DNA of 64,000 bases from Alphaproteobacteria bacterium (lineage in GTDB: Bacteria > Pseudomonadota > Alphaproteobacteria > UBA828): assembly GCA_022820945.1 (NCBI GenBank), contig JAJEEP010000027.1, forward strand, positions 1 through 64,000, in the 5' to 3' direction. The notes beneath the pieces are model-generated. The model saw only the letters and a program-made list of their open reading frames with translations. It searched no databases and was not told the origin of the DNA. The position numbers were made by a program, and so were the translations under genes. The first letter of the stretch is position 1. Each line of letters begins with the position of its first letter. Shown one piece after another: positions 49,585-57,279 of the stretch.

Positions 49585-50295
49585 TCAGGCGGGGAGCAGA
49601 CAGAACAGGCATTCGGCGTCGGCGGCGTCCCGCGCGACGCGGGTGCAGCGGGAGGCAAGCTCTGCATCGTCGCCCCAGCGCTCAAGCTGGTAGCGCTCGT
49701 CCACCAGCGAGGCATCGGCGGCGGCCTCGGCATCGAGCCGGCCTTCCCGCATGGCGAGCGCAATCACCAGCGACCCGAAGCTCCGGGTTACAAGGCTCAG
49801 GCCGGCGAGGGCGAAATCGTCCTCCGTCGCCACCGCCTCCCGCAGGGCTTCGAGCGCTTCCGGCGCCTGCGCGATGGGGGTGATCGAGCGCGTGGCCGCG
49901 AGCGGGGCGCCGTAACGCGCGGCCGCCCACGCCACCAGCGGCTCCCAGGCGGCGGTCTGACGGCGGGCGAGGGCCGGCGGCTGGTCGGTCCGATAGCAGA
50001 CGAGATCGGTCTCGGCGTAGGCCGCGACCTCGGCCACGATCTCGGCCCGCCGCGCCGGCACCAGATCGAGCGCGGTGCAGACGAGGCGGGTGAGCGGCAT
50101 GGTCTCGCGGTCGATGGTCTCGTCTTGTGCGGCCCATTCTTGGGCGACGGCGGCCGCGAGCGCAGCACCCGGCATCGCGAGAGGCCGGCCCGCCGGGGTG
50201 CGTACCGGCTTGCCGTCGAGGGCAATTGCGTACCTGCCTTCGGCCTCCACCGCCTCGGCAGTCTCGTAGAAGCGCTTCGGATTCGCCGCGTTCAC
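49585..50295 (-). CDS. ATP12-family F1-ATPase assembly chaperone
   Basis: 236 residues. The start KRFYETAEAVEAEGRYAIAL and DGKPVRTPAGRPLAMPGAAL are the ATP12 N-terminal blocks; VAQEWAAQDETIDRETMPLT and LVCYRTDQPPALARRQTAAW are the core. ATP12 binds the F1 alpha subunit during ATP synthase assembly; the family is confined to alphaproteobacteria and mitochondria, supporting the lineage call. It overlaps the pseudouridine synthase stop by four bases, part of the tight 53019-49585 gene train (rarA, crcB, rlu, ATP12). Confidence 0.93.
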   Translation of the reverse strand: MNAANPKRFYETAEAVEAEGRYAIALDGKPVRTPAGRPLAMPGAALAAAVAQEWAAQDETIDRETMPLTRLVCTALDLVPARRAEIVAEVAAYAETDLVCYRTDQPPALARRQTAAWEPLVAWAAARYGAPLAATRSITPIAQAPEALEALREAVATEDDFALAGLSLVTRSFGSLVIALAMREGRLDAEAAADASLVDERYQLERWGDDAELASRCTRVARDAADAECLFCLLPA

Positions 50296-51287
50296 GGGGC
50301 GTCCACGAAGGGCGCGAATTCATCGCCGGCGAGGGCTGGATTGAAGCCGAGAAAGCGCCACGAAGCGATCATGTGTGGCGGCAGCGGCGCGGTGAGCACG
50401 AGCGGCGCCCTGCTGCCCGGCCGCGGCAGCTCCAGCGCGCGGGCGTGGAGGTGCAGGCGCGGCTCGAAGCCGGCGGGGAAGGCCGCCTCGCCGCCATACT
50501 TGCCGTCGCCCACTACGGGATGGCCGAAGACCGAGGCGGTGTGTGCGCGAAGCTGATGGGTGCGGCCCGTGCGCGGCATGAGCGCGAGCCAGGAGAGACG
50601 ACGGCCGGCCGCCTCGATCAGCGCGTAGTCCGTGATCGCGCGCTGGCCGTCCTGGGTGGTCGCGACCACCCGCTCGCCATCGCCCATCTGACGCTTGGCG
50701 AGTGGCGCGTCGATCCGCCCCTGCGCAGGTCTCGGCACGCCGATGACCAGCGCCCAGTAGAGCTTGTGCAGGCTGCGCGAGCGGAACAGCGCCGTGAGCT
50801 CCCGCGCCGCCGCCGCGTGGCGGGCGAGCAGCAGGACCCCGCTGGTGTCGCGGTCGAGCCGGTGGACCAGGCGGGGTGCTTCGGCGGCATCGAAGCGGAG
50901 CGCGCCGAGTAGCCCGTCGAGGTGGCGTCCGACCTTGCTCCCGCCCTGCACCGGCAGGCCAGGCGGCTTGTTGAGCGCGATCAGGTCGTCGTCGCGGTAG
51001 ATGACCGCCGTCCGCATCATGGCGGTGTCTTCGTCTGTCGGCGGCGGCGGGGTGCGTCGCGGCGCTCGGCCCTCGTCCCGGTCGGGCAGGGGCGGCACGC
51101 GCACCCGGTCGCCGGGCGCGAGGCGGGTGCCGGCGCGGGCGCGCTTGCCGTTCACCCGGATCTGGCCGGTGCGCAGCAGCTTCTCCAGCCGGCCGTGCCC
51201 GAGCGCGGGGTAGTGCCGCCTGAACCAGCGATCGAGCCGCTGGTCGCCATCCTCGGGCGCAATCTCCAGCGTGGCGACGCCTGCCAT
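50292..51287 (-). CDS. RluA-family pseudouridine synthase (RluC/RluD type)
   Basis: 331 residues from ATG 51287. An N-terminal S4 domain (QRLDRWFRRHYPALGHGRLE, LLRTGQIRVNGKRARAG) precedes the catalytic domain with RLVHRLDRDTSGVLLLAR, where the Asp in RLDRDTSG is the nucleophile, and the RTGRTHQLRAH block. It isomerises uridines in 23S rRNA; RluC (955/2504/2580) versus RluD (1911/1915/1917) cannot be settled by eye. Start and stop overlap crcB (1 base) and the ATP12 gene (4 bases). Confidence 0.93.
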   Translation of the reverse strand: MAGVATLEIAPEDGDQRLDRWFRRHYPALGHGRLEKLLRTGQIRVNGKRARAGTRLAPGDRVRVPPLPDRDEGRAPRRTPPPPTDEDTAMMRTAVIYRDDDLIALNKPPGLPVQGGSKVGRHLDGLLGALRFDAAEAPRLVHRLDRDTSGVLLLARHAAAARELTALFRSRSLHKLYWALVIGVPRPAQGRIDAPLAKRQMGDGERVVATTQDGQRAITDYALIEAAGRRLSWLALMPRTGRTHQLRAHTASVFGHPVVGDGKYGGEAAFPAGFEPRLHLHARALELPRPGSRAPLVLTAPLPPHMIASWRFLGFNPALAGDEFAPFVDAP

Positions 51288-51676
51288 CAGACGATGGCCC
51301 GCACCAGCCTGAGTCCGCAGTAGAAGCCGCCGACCGAAAGCACCACCGAGAGCACGATGTAAAGCAGCGCCCGGCCGACCTCGCCCCGCTCCAGCAGCGC
51401 GATGCTGTCCGCCGAGAAGGCGGAGAAGGTGGTAAAGCCGCCGAGCAGCCCGACGAAGAGGAAGCGTTGCACCACTTCGCCCGCATCGAATGCGACCGCG
51501 AGCCCCTGCACCAGCGCGCCCAGGATGAACGAGCCCACCACGTTCACCGTCAGCGTGCCGTAGGGGAAGCCCGTGCCGATCAGCGAGGTGAGCCAGCGCT
51601 CGGCCGCGCCCATGACGTAGTAGCGCCCGACCGAGCCCAATGCGCCGCCCAGCGCGATGGCGAGCGCGACCTTCAC
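51287..51676 (-). CDS. crcB: Fluoride efflux channel CrcB/Fluc
   Basis: 129 residues with four hydrophobic segments. Conserved blocks are GGALGSVGRYYVMG, GTLTVNVVGSFILGAL (the pore Asn) and LLGGFTTFSAFSADS (the Phe-box Phe/Thr/Ser). Fluc channels are dual-topology dimers that export fluoride. No fluoride riboswitch precedes it; it is embedded in an operon, overlapping rarA by four bases and the rlu gene by one, so expression is likely constitutive. Confidence 0.95.
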   Translation of the reverse strand: MKVALAIALGGALGSVGRYYVMGAAERWLTSLIGTGFPYGTLTVNVVGSFILGALVQGLAVAFDAGEVVQRFLFVGLLGGFTTFSAFSADSIALLERGEVGRALLYIVLSVVLSVGGFYCGLRLVRAIV

Positions 51677-53019
51677 GCCTCGTCCTCCGGCCCGGCATCG
51701 CTCCCGTCGCGCAGCTTCTGCCAGTAGGCGAGACGCTTCAGTATCTCGCGCTCGAAGCCCCGCTCCCGCGGCGCGTAGAAGCTGCGGCGCGGCATCCCCT
51801 CAGGGAAGTAGTCCTGGCCCGAGAACCCATCCTCGGTGTCGTGGTCGTAGACGTAGCCCCCGCTGTAGCCGAGGTCCTTCATCAGCCGTGTCGGCGCGTT
51901 GAGGATGTGCTTGGGCGGCATCAGCGAGCCGGTCTCGCGCGCGGCCTGCATGGCCCGCCCGAGCGCGCGGTAGCTCGCGTTCGACTTGGCTGCGGTGCCG
52001 AGATAGATCACGGTCTGGGCGATGGCGAGCTCGCCTTCGGGCGAGCCCAGCCGCTCGTAGGCCTCCCAGCCGGCGAGCGCCTGCGGCAGCGCGTCCGGGT
52101 CGGCGAGCCCCACGTCCTCGACCGCGAAGCGCACCAGGCGCCGCGCGATGTAGCGCGGATCCTCGCCGCCGGCGAGCATGCGCGCGAGCCAGTAGAGGGC
52201 AGCGTCCGTATCCGAGCCGCGCAGCGACTTGTGCAGTGCCGAGATCAGGTTGTAGTGGCCCTCCTGCGACTTGTCGTAGAGCGGCGCGCGGCGCTGCACG
52301 GTCTCCATCAGCTGCGGCACGTCGAGCGGTACGCTCGCCTCGTCATCCAGCGGCGCGGTGCCGCCTGCCGCGAACAGCGCCTCCGCCATGTTGATGAGCG
52401 CGCGGCCGTCGCCGTCCGCCATGGCGCGCAGCATGGGGCGGGCGTCGGGCTCGAGCGGGAGCGTGCGGCCCTCGGCCTCCTCGCAGCGGGTCAGCAACGT
52501 TTCCAGCGCGCTGTCGTCGAGCCGGTGGAGCACCAGCACCGCACAACGCGAGAGCAGGGCGCCGTTGAGCTCGAACGAAGGGTTCTCGGTGGTGGCGCCG
52601 ACGAGAACCACGGTGCCGTCCTCAACCACAGGCAGAAACGCGTCCTGCTGCGCCCGGTTGAAACGGTGGATCTCGTCGACGAAGAGCAGCGTGCCCGTGC
52701 CACCCGCGCGGTGCTCGCGCGCATCGGCGAACACCTTGCGCAGCTCGGCGACGCCGGAGAAGACCGCGCTCAGCGGTGCGAACAGCATGTCCGTGTGATC
52801 GGCGAGCAAGCGCGCGATGGTGGTCTTGCCGCAGCCCGGCGGCCCCCAGAGGACCGTCGACGCCAGCGCGCCGCTTGCCACCATCCGCCCCAGCGGGCCG
52901 TCGGGGCGGAGCAGGTGGTCCTGACCCACCACCTCGTCGAGCGTGCGCGGCCGCAGCCGGTCGGCCAGTGGCCTCGGCGCTGCGTCCTCGAACAGGCTCG
53001 GCGCATCCTGGGGCGTCAT
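51673..53019 (-). CDS. rarA: Replication-associated recombination protein A (RarA/MgsA, AAA+ ATPase)
   Basis: 448 residues. Start MTPQDAPSLFEDAAPRPLAD, with the clamp-loader-like RPRTLDEVVGQDHLL. Walker A is GPPGCGKTTIARLLA, Walker B LLFVDEIHRFNRAQQD, sensor 1 GATTENPSFELNGALLSRC. The C-terminal tetramerisation part has KSLRGSDTDAALYWLARMLA and YDHDTEDGFSGQDYFPEGMP. It acts at stalled forks and single-strand gaps. The first gene of the four-gene train. The start is placed at ATG 53019. Confidence 0.95.
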   Translation of the reverse strand: MTPQDAPSLFEDAAPRPLADRLRPRTLDEVVGQDHLLRPDGPLGRMVASGALASTVLWGPPGCGKTTIARLLADHTDMLFAPLSAVFSGVAELRKVFADAREHRAGGTGTLLFVDEIHRFNRAQQDAFLPVVEDGTVVLVGATTENPSFELNGALLSRCAVLVLHRLDDSALETLLTRCEEAEGRTLPLEPDARPMLRAMADGDGRALINMAEALFAAGGTAPLDDEASVPLDVPQLMETVQRRAPLYDKSQEGHYNLISALHKSLRGSDTDAALYWLARMLAGGEDPRYIARRLVRFAVEDVGLADPDALPQALAGWEAYERLGSPEGELAIAQTVIYLGTAAKSNASYRALGRAMQAARETGSLMPPKHILNAPTRLMKDLGYSGGYVYDHDTEDGFSGQDYFPEGMPRRSFYAPRERGFEREILKRLAYWQKLRDGSDAGPEDEA

Positions 53020-53077
53020 GGCGCGAGTCTACGCGCTCCGCCGGCCCGGCGCAGCCGGCCTCAGTGCCGAACGGCGC

Positions 53078-53710
53078 TCAGTCCGGCGGCAGGTTGACCG
53101 CGGCGACGCGCCAGGCCTGGCCCCTGGCGGGGCCGTCCACGCGGTCAATCCGGGTTATCGAGAGATTGTCGATGCTGAAGGCGAGCGCGCGCTCCGCATC
53201 GAGGCCGAGCGCGAGCGCGAGCGCCGCGCGGATAGAGCCGCCGTGGGCCACGGCCACGATGTCCCGACCGGCGTGCTGCGTCGTCCTGCGCTCGACGGCG
53301 GCAGCCACGCGCTGCACGACCTGGACGAAGCTCTCGCCCTCCGGCGGTGTGATGTGCGCGGGCGCGACCCAGTACTTGTGGGCGAGGCCGCTGCCCCGCT
53401 CGGAGGCAACCTCGCTCCAGGTGAGGCCGTGCCAGGCGCCAAAATCCTGCTCGTCCAGGTCCGCCTCGATGGCCCGCTCCGGCACCGCGTGGCCTGCCTC
53501 GGCGATCGCGTCGGCGGTCTGGTGGGTGCGCAGCAGATTGCTGGTGAGCCACACGGCGCCTTGCGGCAGCGCGCGGGCCAGCCCCTCGAAGCGTGGCCGC
53601 TCGCTGGTATTGGCGGGCACGTTGGTGCGGCCGTAGAGCCGGCCGCCATGGTCGGTGACGGGTGCGTGGCGCACCCACCACCATCGGGTCACAGTTGTCG
53701 TGGTGGTCAT
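53078..53710 (-). CDS. Histidine phosphatase, probably CobC-like alpha-ribazole phosphatase
   Basis: 210 residues from ATG 53710. The phosphohistidine motif is VRHAPVTDHGGRLYGRTNVP; the second catalytic block is VAHGGSIRAALAL, and the Glu lies in EQDFGAWHGLTW. This is the phosphoglycerate-mutase-like superfamily. Its start overlaps the cobS stop by four bases, so dephosphorylation of alpha-ribazole-5'-phosphate or adenosylcobalamin-5'-phosphate in the lower ligand pathway is the most likely role. A general phosphatase function remains possible. Confidence 0.82.
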   Translation of the reverse strand: MTTTTTVTRWWWVRHAPVTDHGGRLYGRTNVPANTSERPRFEGLARALPQGAVWLTSNLLRTHQTADAIAEAGHAVPERAIEADLDEQDFGAWHGLTWSEVASERGSGLAHKYWVAPAHITPPEGESFVQVVQRVAAAVERRTTQHAGRDIVAVAHGGSIRAALALALGLDAERALAFSIDNLSITRIDRVDGPARGQAWRVAAVNLPPD

Positions 53711-54513
53711 CGAATCGCCGCAAGCGTGAGAAGGAACAGGACCTCGGAGAACTGCTGGACGCCGCCGAGCACGTCCCCAGTGTGGCCGCCCACCTGCCGC
53801 TCCGCAAGCCAGGCGACTGCAACGGTGCCGATGCCGGCGATGAGGAAGGCAACGAGGCCGCTCCAGGTCAGGAGGCCGACGGCGAGCACCGCCGCCATGG
53901 CGAGACCGGTCCACACGTGGGCCGACGGCGGGCGCCCGGCATCGGCGGCGAGGCCGTCGTCCCGCGCCGGGTCCAGCCAGAGCATGACCGCCGGCATCGC
54001 CGCGCGCGAGACGCCGGCGGCGGCGACCATGGCGGCGATCGCCAGGCCGGTCCCGCCAAGGTCGGAAATGGCGCCCACCTTCGCCGCCAGAACCACCACC
54101 AGCGTGATCACGCCGTAGGCGCCGATGCGGCTGTCCCGCATGATCGCGAGCTTGCGCTCCCGCGTGCTGCCGCCGCCGAAGCCGTCTGCCATGTCGGCGA
54201 GGCCGTCCTCGTGCAGTGCGCCGGTGATCATGGCGCCGGCGCCGACCGCGAGCACCGCCGCCACGATGTCGGGCAGGCCGATTCCTGCTGCGATCGCATA
54301 GACGATCCCCGCGAACAGCCCGATCAGCGCGCCGACGATGGGGAAGGCGCGAACCGCACGGCCGAGTGACGGCGTGTCGCCCTCGGGCCGGGCCGCCCTC
54401 AGCGGCACCCGCGTGAGGAAAACAAGGGCGGTGCGAAGGTCGCTCCGCCAGACCCTCGCCGCGCGGTACGCCGCCTGTTGGAGGGGAGCCTCGTCGCCGT
54501 CGTCGTAACGCAT
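53707..54513 (-). CDS. cobS: Adenosylcobinamide-GDP ribazoletransferase (cobalamin synthase)
   Basis: 268 residues from ATG 54513; a further in-frame ATG at 54546 lies directly against a GGAGG, too close to be used well. LRTALVFLTRVPL is the first helix; the diagnostic block is GALHEDGLADMADGFGGGST and RERKLAIMRDSRIGAYGV, with metal-binding Asp residues. Several hydrophobic spans follow. It joins alpha-ribazole to adenosylcobinamide-GDP in the inner membrane. It is divergent from cobT across about 120 bp and is coupled to the CobC-like phosphatase. Confidence 0.94.
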   Translation of the reverse strand: MRYDDGDEAPLQQAAYRAARVWRSDLRTALVFLTRVPLRAARPEGDTPSLGRAVRAFPIVGALIGLFAGIVYAIAAGIGLPDIVAAVLAVGAGAMITGALHEDGLADMADGFGGGSTRERKLAIMRDSRIGAYGVITLVVVLAAKVGAISDLGGTGLAIAAMVAAAGVSRAAMPAVMLWLDPARDDGLAADAGRPPSAHVWTGLAMAAVLAVGLLTWSGLVAFLIAGIGTVAVAWLAERQVGGHTGDVLGGVQQFSEVLFLLTLAAIR

Positions 54514-54633
54514 CTGCCTCTTGCCCGGGCTGCCCCGGCCCGGCATCCTCCCTCGGCCTTATAGGCTAGGGCGCTGTCGCCGCCAAGAAACCCCACGATT
54601 TTGGTCCAGCGGCAACCGGCCTGCGGAACAGCC

Positions 54634-55662
54634 ATGCACGATGACGTACAGCTCGCCTCGTTGAGCGCATTCCGCGCGCGTGTGGCCGCCATGCCGGGGC
54701 CGGACGAGGGGGCGGCGGAGCGGGCGAGGGCGCACGATGCGCACCTCACCAAGCCGGCCGGCGCGCTGGGCCGGCTCGAAGCGCTCGCCCAGTGGGCTGC
54801 GGCGTGGCAGGGGCGCCATCCGCCACGCGCGGACCGCATCCAGGTCGTCGTCTTCGCCGGCAATCACGGGGTCGCGGCGCGCGGCGTCTCTGCCTATCCC
54901 GCAGCGGTCACCGCGCAGATGGTGGCCAACTTCGAGGCCGGCGGGGCCGCGATCAACCAGCTTTGCGCCGTGCTCGGCGCGGCGCTGACGGTGGTGCCTC
55001 TCGATCTCGACACGCCCACCGAGGACATGACCGAAGCGCCCGCGCTGGGCGAGGCGGGCTGCGTGGCGGCGCTGGAGGCGGGGATGGCGGCGGTGGACGC
55101 GGACACCGACCTGCTCTGCCTCGGGGAAATGGGCATCGGCAATACCACCGCCGCGGCAGCGCTGGCGGCGGCGCTTTGTGGTGGCGACGGTGCCTCTTGG
55201 GTGGGGCCCGGCACCGGTGTGGATTCGGACGGGCTCGCGCGCAAGGCAGCCGTGGTGGACGCGGCGCTCGCGCGGCATGCGGACGCACGCCGCGATCCGC
55301 TGGCCGCGCTCGGCTGGGTCGGCGGGCGGGAGCTTGCGGCGATCGCCGGCGCCGTGGTCGCGGCACGGGAGAGCCGCGTGCCTGTGCTGCTCGACGGCTT
55401 CGCCTGTACCGCCGCGGCGGCGGTCGTCGCCAAGCTGCAGGACGGCGGCCTCGACCACACCCAGATCGCTCATTGTTCGGCGGAGCCGGGGCACCGTCGG
55501 TTGCTGGACTCGCTCTCGCTCGACCCGCTGCTCGATCTCGGCCTGCGGCTCGGCGAGGCCTCGGGCGCTGCGCTTGCCGCCGCGCTCGTGCGCATGGCGG
55601 TCGCGGCCCACAACGGCATGGCGACCTTCGATTCTGCGGGAGTCAGCGGCCCCGCCGACTAA
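54634..55662 (+). CDS. cobT: Nicotinate-nucleotide-dimethylbenzimidazole phosphoribosyltransferase
   Basis: 342 residues from ATG 54634. RAHDAHLTKPAGALGRLEAL is the family start; VVFAGNHGVAARGVSAYPAA and GEMGIGNTTAAAALAAAL match the active-site loops, and GHRRLLDSLSLDPLLDLGLR with the later catalytic Glu region follows. It makes alpha-ribazole-5'-phosphate from dimethylbenzimidazole and nicotinate mononucleotide. I looked for a cobalamin riboswitch in the gap to cobS and saw none. The stop is 3 bp from the convergent ABC-2 permease stop. Confidence 0.95.
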   Translation: MHDDVQLASLSAFRARVAAMPGPDEGAAERARAHDAHLTKPAGALGRLEALAQWAAAWQGRHPPRADRIQVVVFAGNHGVAARGVSAYPAAVTAQMVANFEAGGAAINQLCAVLGAALTVVPLDLDTPTEDMTEAPALGEAGCVAALEAGMAAVDADTDLLCLGEMGIGNTTAAAALAAALCGGDGASWVGPGTGVDSDGLARKAAVVDAALARHADARRDPLAALGWVGGRELAAIAGAVVAARESRVPVLLDGFACTAAAAVVAKLQDGGLDHTQIAHCSAEPGHRRLLDSLSLDPLLDLGLRLGEASGAALAAALVRMAVAAHNGMATFDSAGVSGPAD

Positions 55663-55665
55663 GGA

Positions 55666-56493
55666 TCACTCCCCGATCTGATGCAGCAGGCCACGAATGC
55701 GGGCGCTGCGGAGGAAAGCGAGAAAGGTGGCGATGCCGACCGCCATCCAGCCGATGTTGAGCGTGGTCGCGCGCATCATGTGATCGCCGCTGAAGGTGCC
55801 GTCCACCAGGAGGGCGCGCATGCCCTCGAAGACATGGGCCGACGGCAGGATGGCGGCCACCGGCTCCAGCCAGTCCGGCAGGATCGAGAGCGGGTAGTAG
55901 ATGCAGCTGAAGGGCGCCAGCGCGAAGATCAGGAACCAGGCGAGACTCTCGGCACCCAGTCCGTAGCGCAGCACCAGGCCGCAGACGAAGAAGCCGACGG
56001 CCCAGCCCATCACGATCAGGTTCACGAAGAAGCCGATCAGCGCGAAGCCGAGATCGAAGATCGAGAACGCGTAGAGCACGAAGGCGAGGCCCACCGCGCC
56101 GGTCATCCCTATCAGCGTGCGGATCAGGCTGATCAGCATGAGCGCGCAGATCAGCTCCCACGGCCTGAGCGGGCTCACGAAGAGGTGGCCGAGATTGCGC
56201 GCCCACATCTCCTCGATGAACACCAGCGAGAGGCCGATCTGCCCGCGGAACATGACGTCCCACAGGATCACGCCCGCGAGCAGGACGCCCGCCGCCTGCG
56301 CGAACCACGAGCTGTTGGTGACGAGGAACATGGTGACCAGGCCCCAGATGATCATCTGAACCGTGGGCCAGTAAGTGAGCTCCAGCAGGCGGGGCCAGGA
56401 GCGCCGCAGCAGATAGGTGTGGCGCAGCACCATTGCACCGATCCGCTGTGCGGAGCCATGCAAAGGCAGAGCCCGTGCCGCGCCGTTTCCCAT
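55666..56493 (-). CDS. ABC-2 type transporter permease
   Basis: 275 residues with about six spans (e.g. IWGLVTMFLVTNSSWFAQAA, LVFVLYAFSIFDLGFALIGF, LAWFLIFALAPFSCIYYPLS). LLRRSWPRLLELTYWPTVQM and FIEEMWARNLGHLFVSPLRP match the ABC-2 exporter type used for polysaccharide, lipid or drug export (NodJ-like). Its ATG overlaps the ATPase stop by one base (TAATG), giving a two-gene operon. Export substrate unknown; no glycosyltransferases adjoin. Confidence 0.88.
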   Translation of the reverse strand: MGNGAARALPLHGSAQRIGAMVLRHTYLLRRSWPRLLELTYWPTVQMIIWGLVTMFLVTNSSWFAQAAGVLLAGVILWDVMFRGQIGLSLVFIEEMWARNLGHLFVSPLRPWELICALMLISLIRTLIGMTGAVGLAFVLYAFSIFDLGFALIGFFVNLIVMGWAVGFFVCGLVLRYGLGAESLAWFLIFALAPFSCIYYPLSILPDWLEPVAAILPSAHVFEGMRALLVDGTFSGDHMMRATTLNIGWMAVGIATFLAFLRSARIRGLLHQIGE

Positions 56494-57245
56494 TACTGCG
56501 CCGCCTCACCGAGGTTGGAGGTGCCGCGCACGATCTCGAGGAAGACTTCCTCCAGCGTGCTGCGGCCGTGGCGCTCGATCATGGCCTTGGGCGTGCCACT
56601 CTCGACGATGCGGCCTGCGTACATCACGAACACGTCGTCGCAGAGACGCTCGACCTCGGCCATGTTGTGGGAGGCGAGCAGGATGGTGGCGCTGGTCTCG
56701 GCCCGGTAACGCTCGATCACGCCTCGCACCCAGTCGGCGGTATTGGGGTCGAGCGAGGCGGAAGGCTCGTCGAGCAGCAGAAGCTCGGGATCGTTGAGCA
56801 GCGCCTTGGCGAGCGCGACACGCGTGCGCTGGCCGGCCGAGAGCTTGCCCGTGGGCCGCTTGAGGAAGTCGCCGAGGTCGAGGGTCTCGGCCATCCGCTC
56901 GATCCGCTGCCGCACGCCGTCAAGGTTGTAGAGCCTGGCGTAGACGGTCAGGTTCTCGCGCACCGTTAGCCGGTGCGGCAGGTCCGTGTAGGGCGAGGAG
57001 AAGTTCATGCGCGGCAGCAGCGCGTAACGGTTGGCCGCCAAATCGCTGCCGAAGATGCGCACCGAGCCCGCGCTCGGCAGCAGCAGGCCCAGGACCATCG
57101 CCAGGGTGGTGGTCTTGCCCGCGCCGTTGGCGCCGAGCAGGGCGGCGGTCGCCCCGCGCCCGACCGCGAAGCTCACCGCATCGACCGCAGTGACCTTGCC
57201 GAACCGCTTGGTGAGGGCCTCGACCTCGAGGACGGGGCCGCTCAT
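56493..57245 (-). CDS. ABC-2 type exporter ATP-binding protein
   Basis: 250 residues. Walker A GANGAGKTTTLAMVLG, Q-loop near LLPRMNFSSPYTDLPHRLTV, signature LSAGQRTRVALAKALL, Walker B LLLLDEPSASLDPNTADWVR and H-loop LLASHNMAEVERLCDD are all complete. This pattern (NatA/CcmA-like) pairs with ABC-2 permeases. It is followed by the permease with a one-base overlap and ends the core block next to the dimethylformamidase cluster. Confidence 0.92.
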   Translation of the reverse strand: MSGPVLEVEALTKRFGKVTAVDAVSFAVGRGATAALLGANGAGKTTTLAMVLGLLLPSAGSVRIFGSDLAANRYALLPRMNFSSPYTDLPHRLTVRENLTVYARLYNLDGVRQRIERMAETLDLGDFLKRPTGKLSAGQRTRVALAKALLNDPELLLLDEPSASLDPNTADWVRGVIERYRAETSATILLASHNMAEVERLCDDVFVMYAGRIVESGTPKAMIERHGRSTLEEVFLEIVRGTSNLGEAAQ

Positions 57246-57279
57246 CGCGGCCCCCGGTGACGTCCGGTCCAGGTCTCGC

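Noticed and set aside
51677-51800. Possible fluoride riboswitch before crcB
   Set aside because: This stretch is inside the rarA coding region; crcB is translationally coupled to rarA.
54514-54633. Possible cobalamin riboswitch between cobS and cobT
   Set aside because: Only about 120 bp, and no B12-box-like sequence or matching helices were visible.
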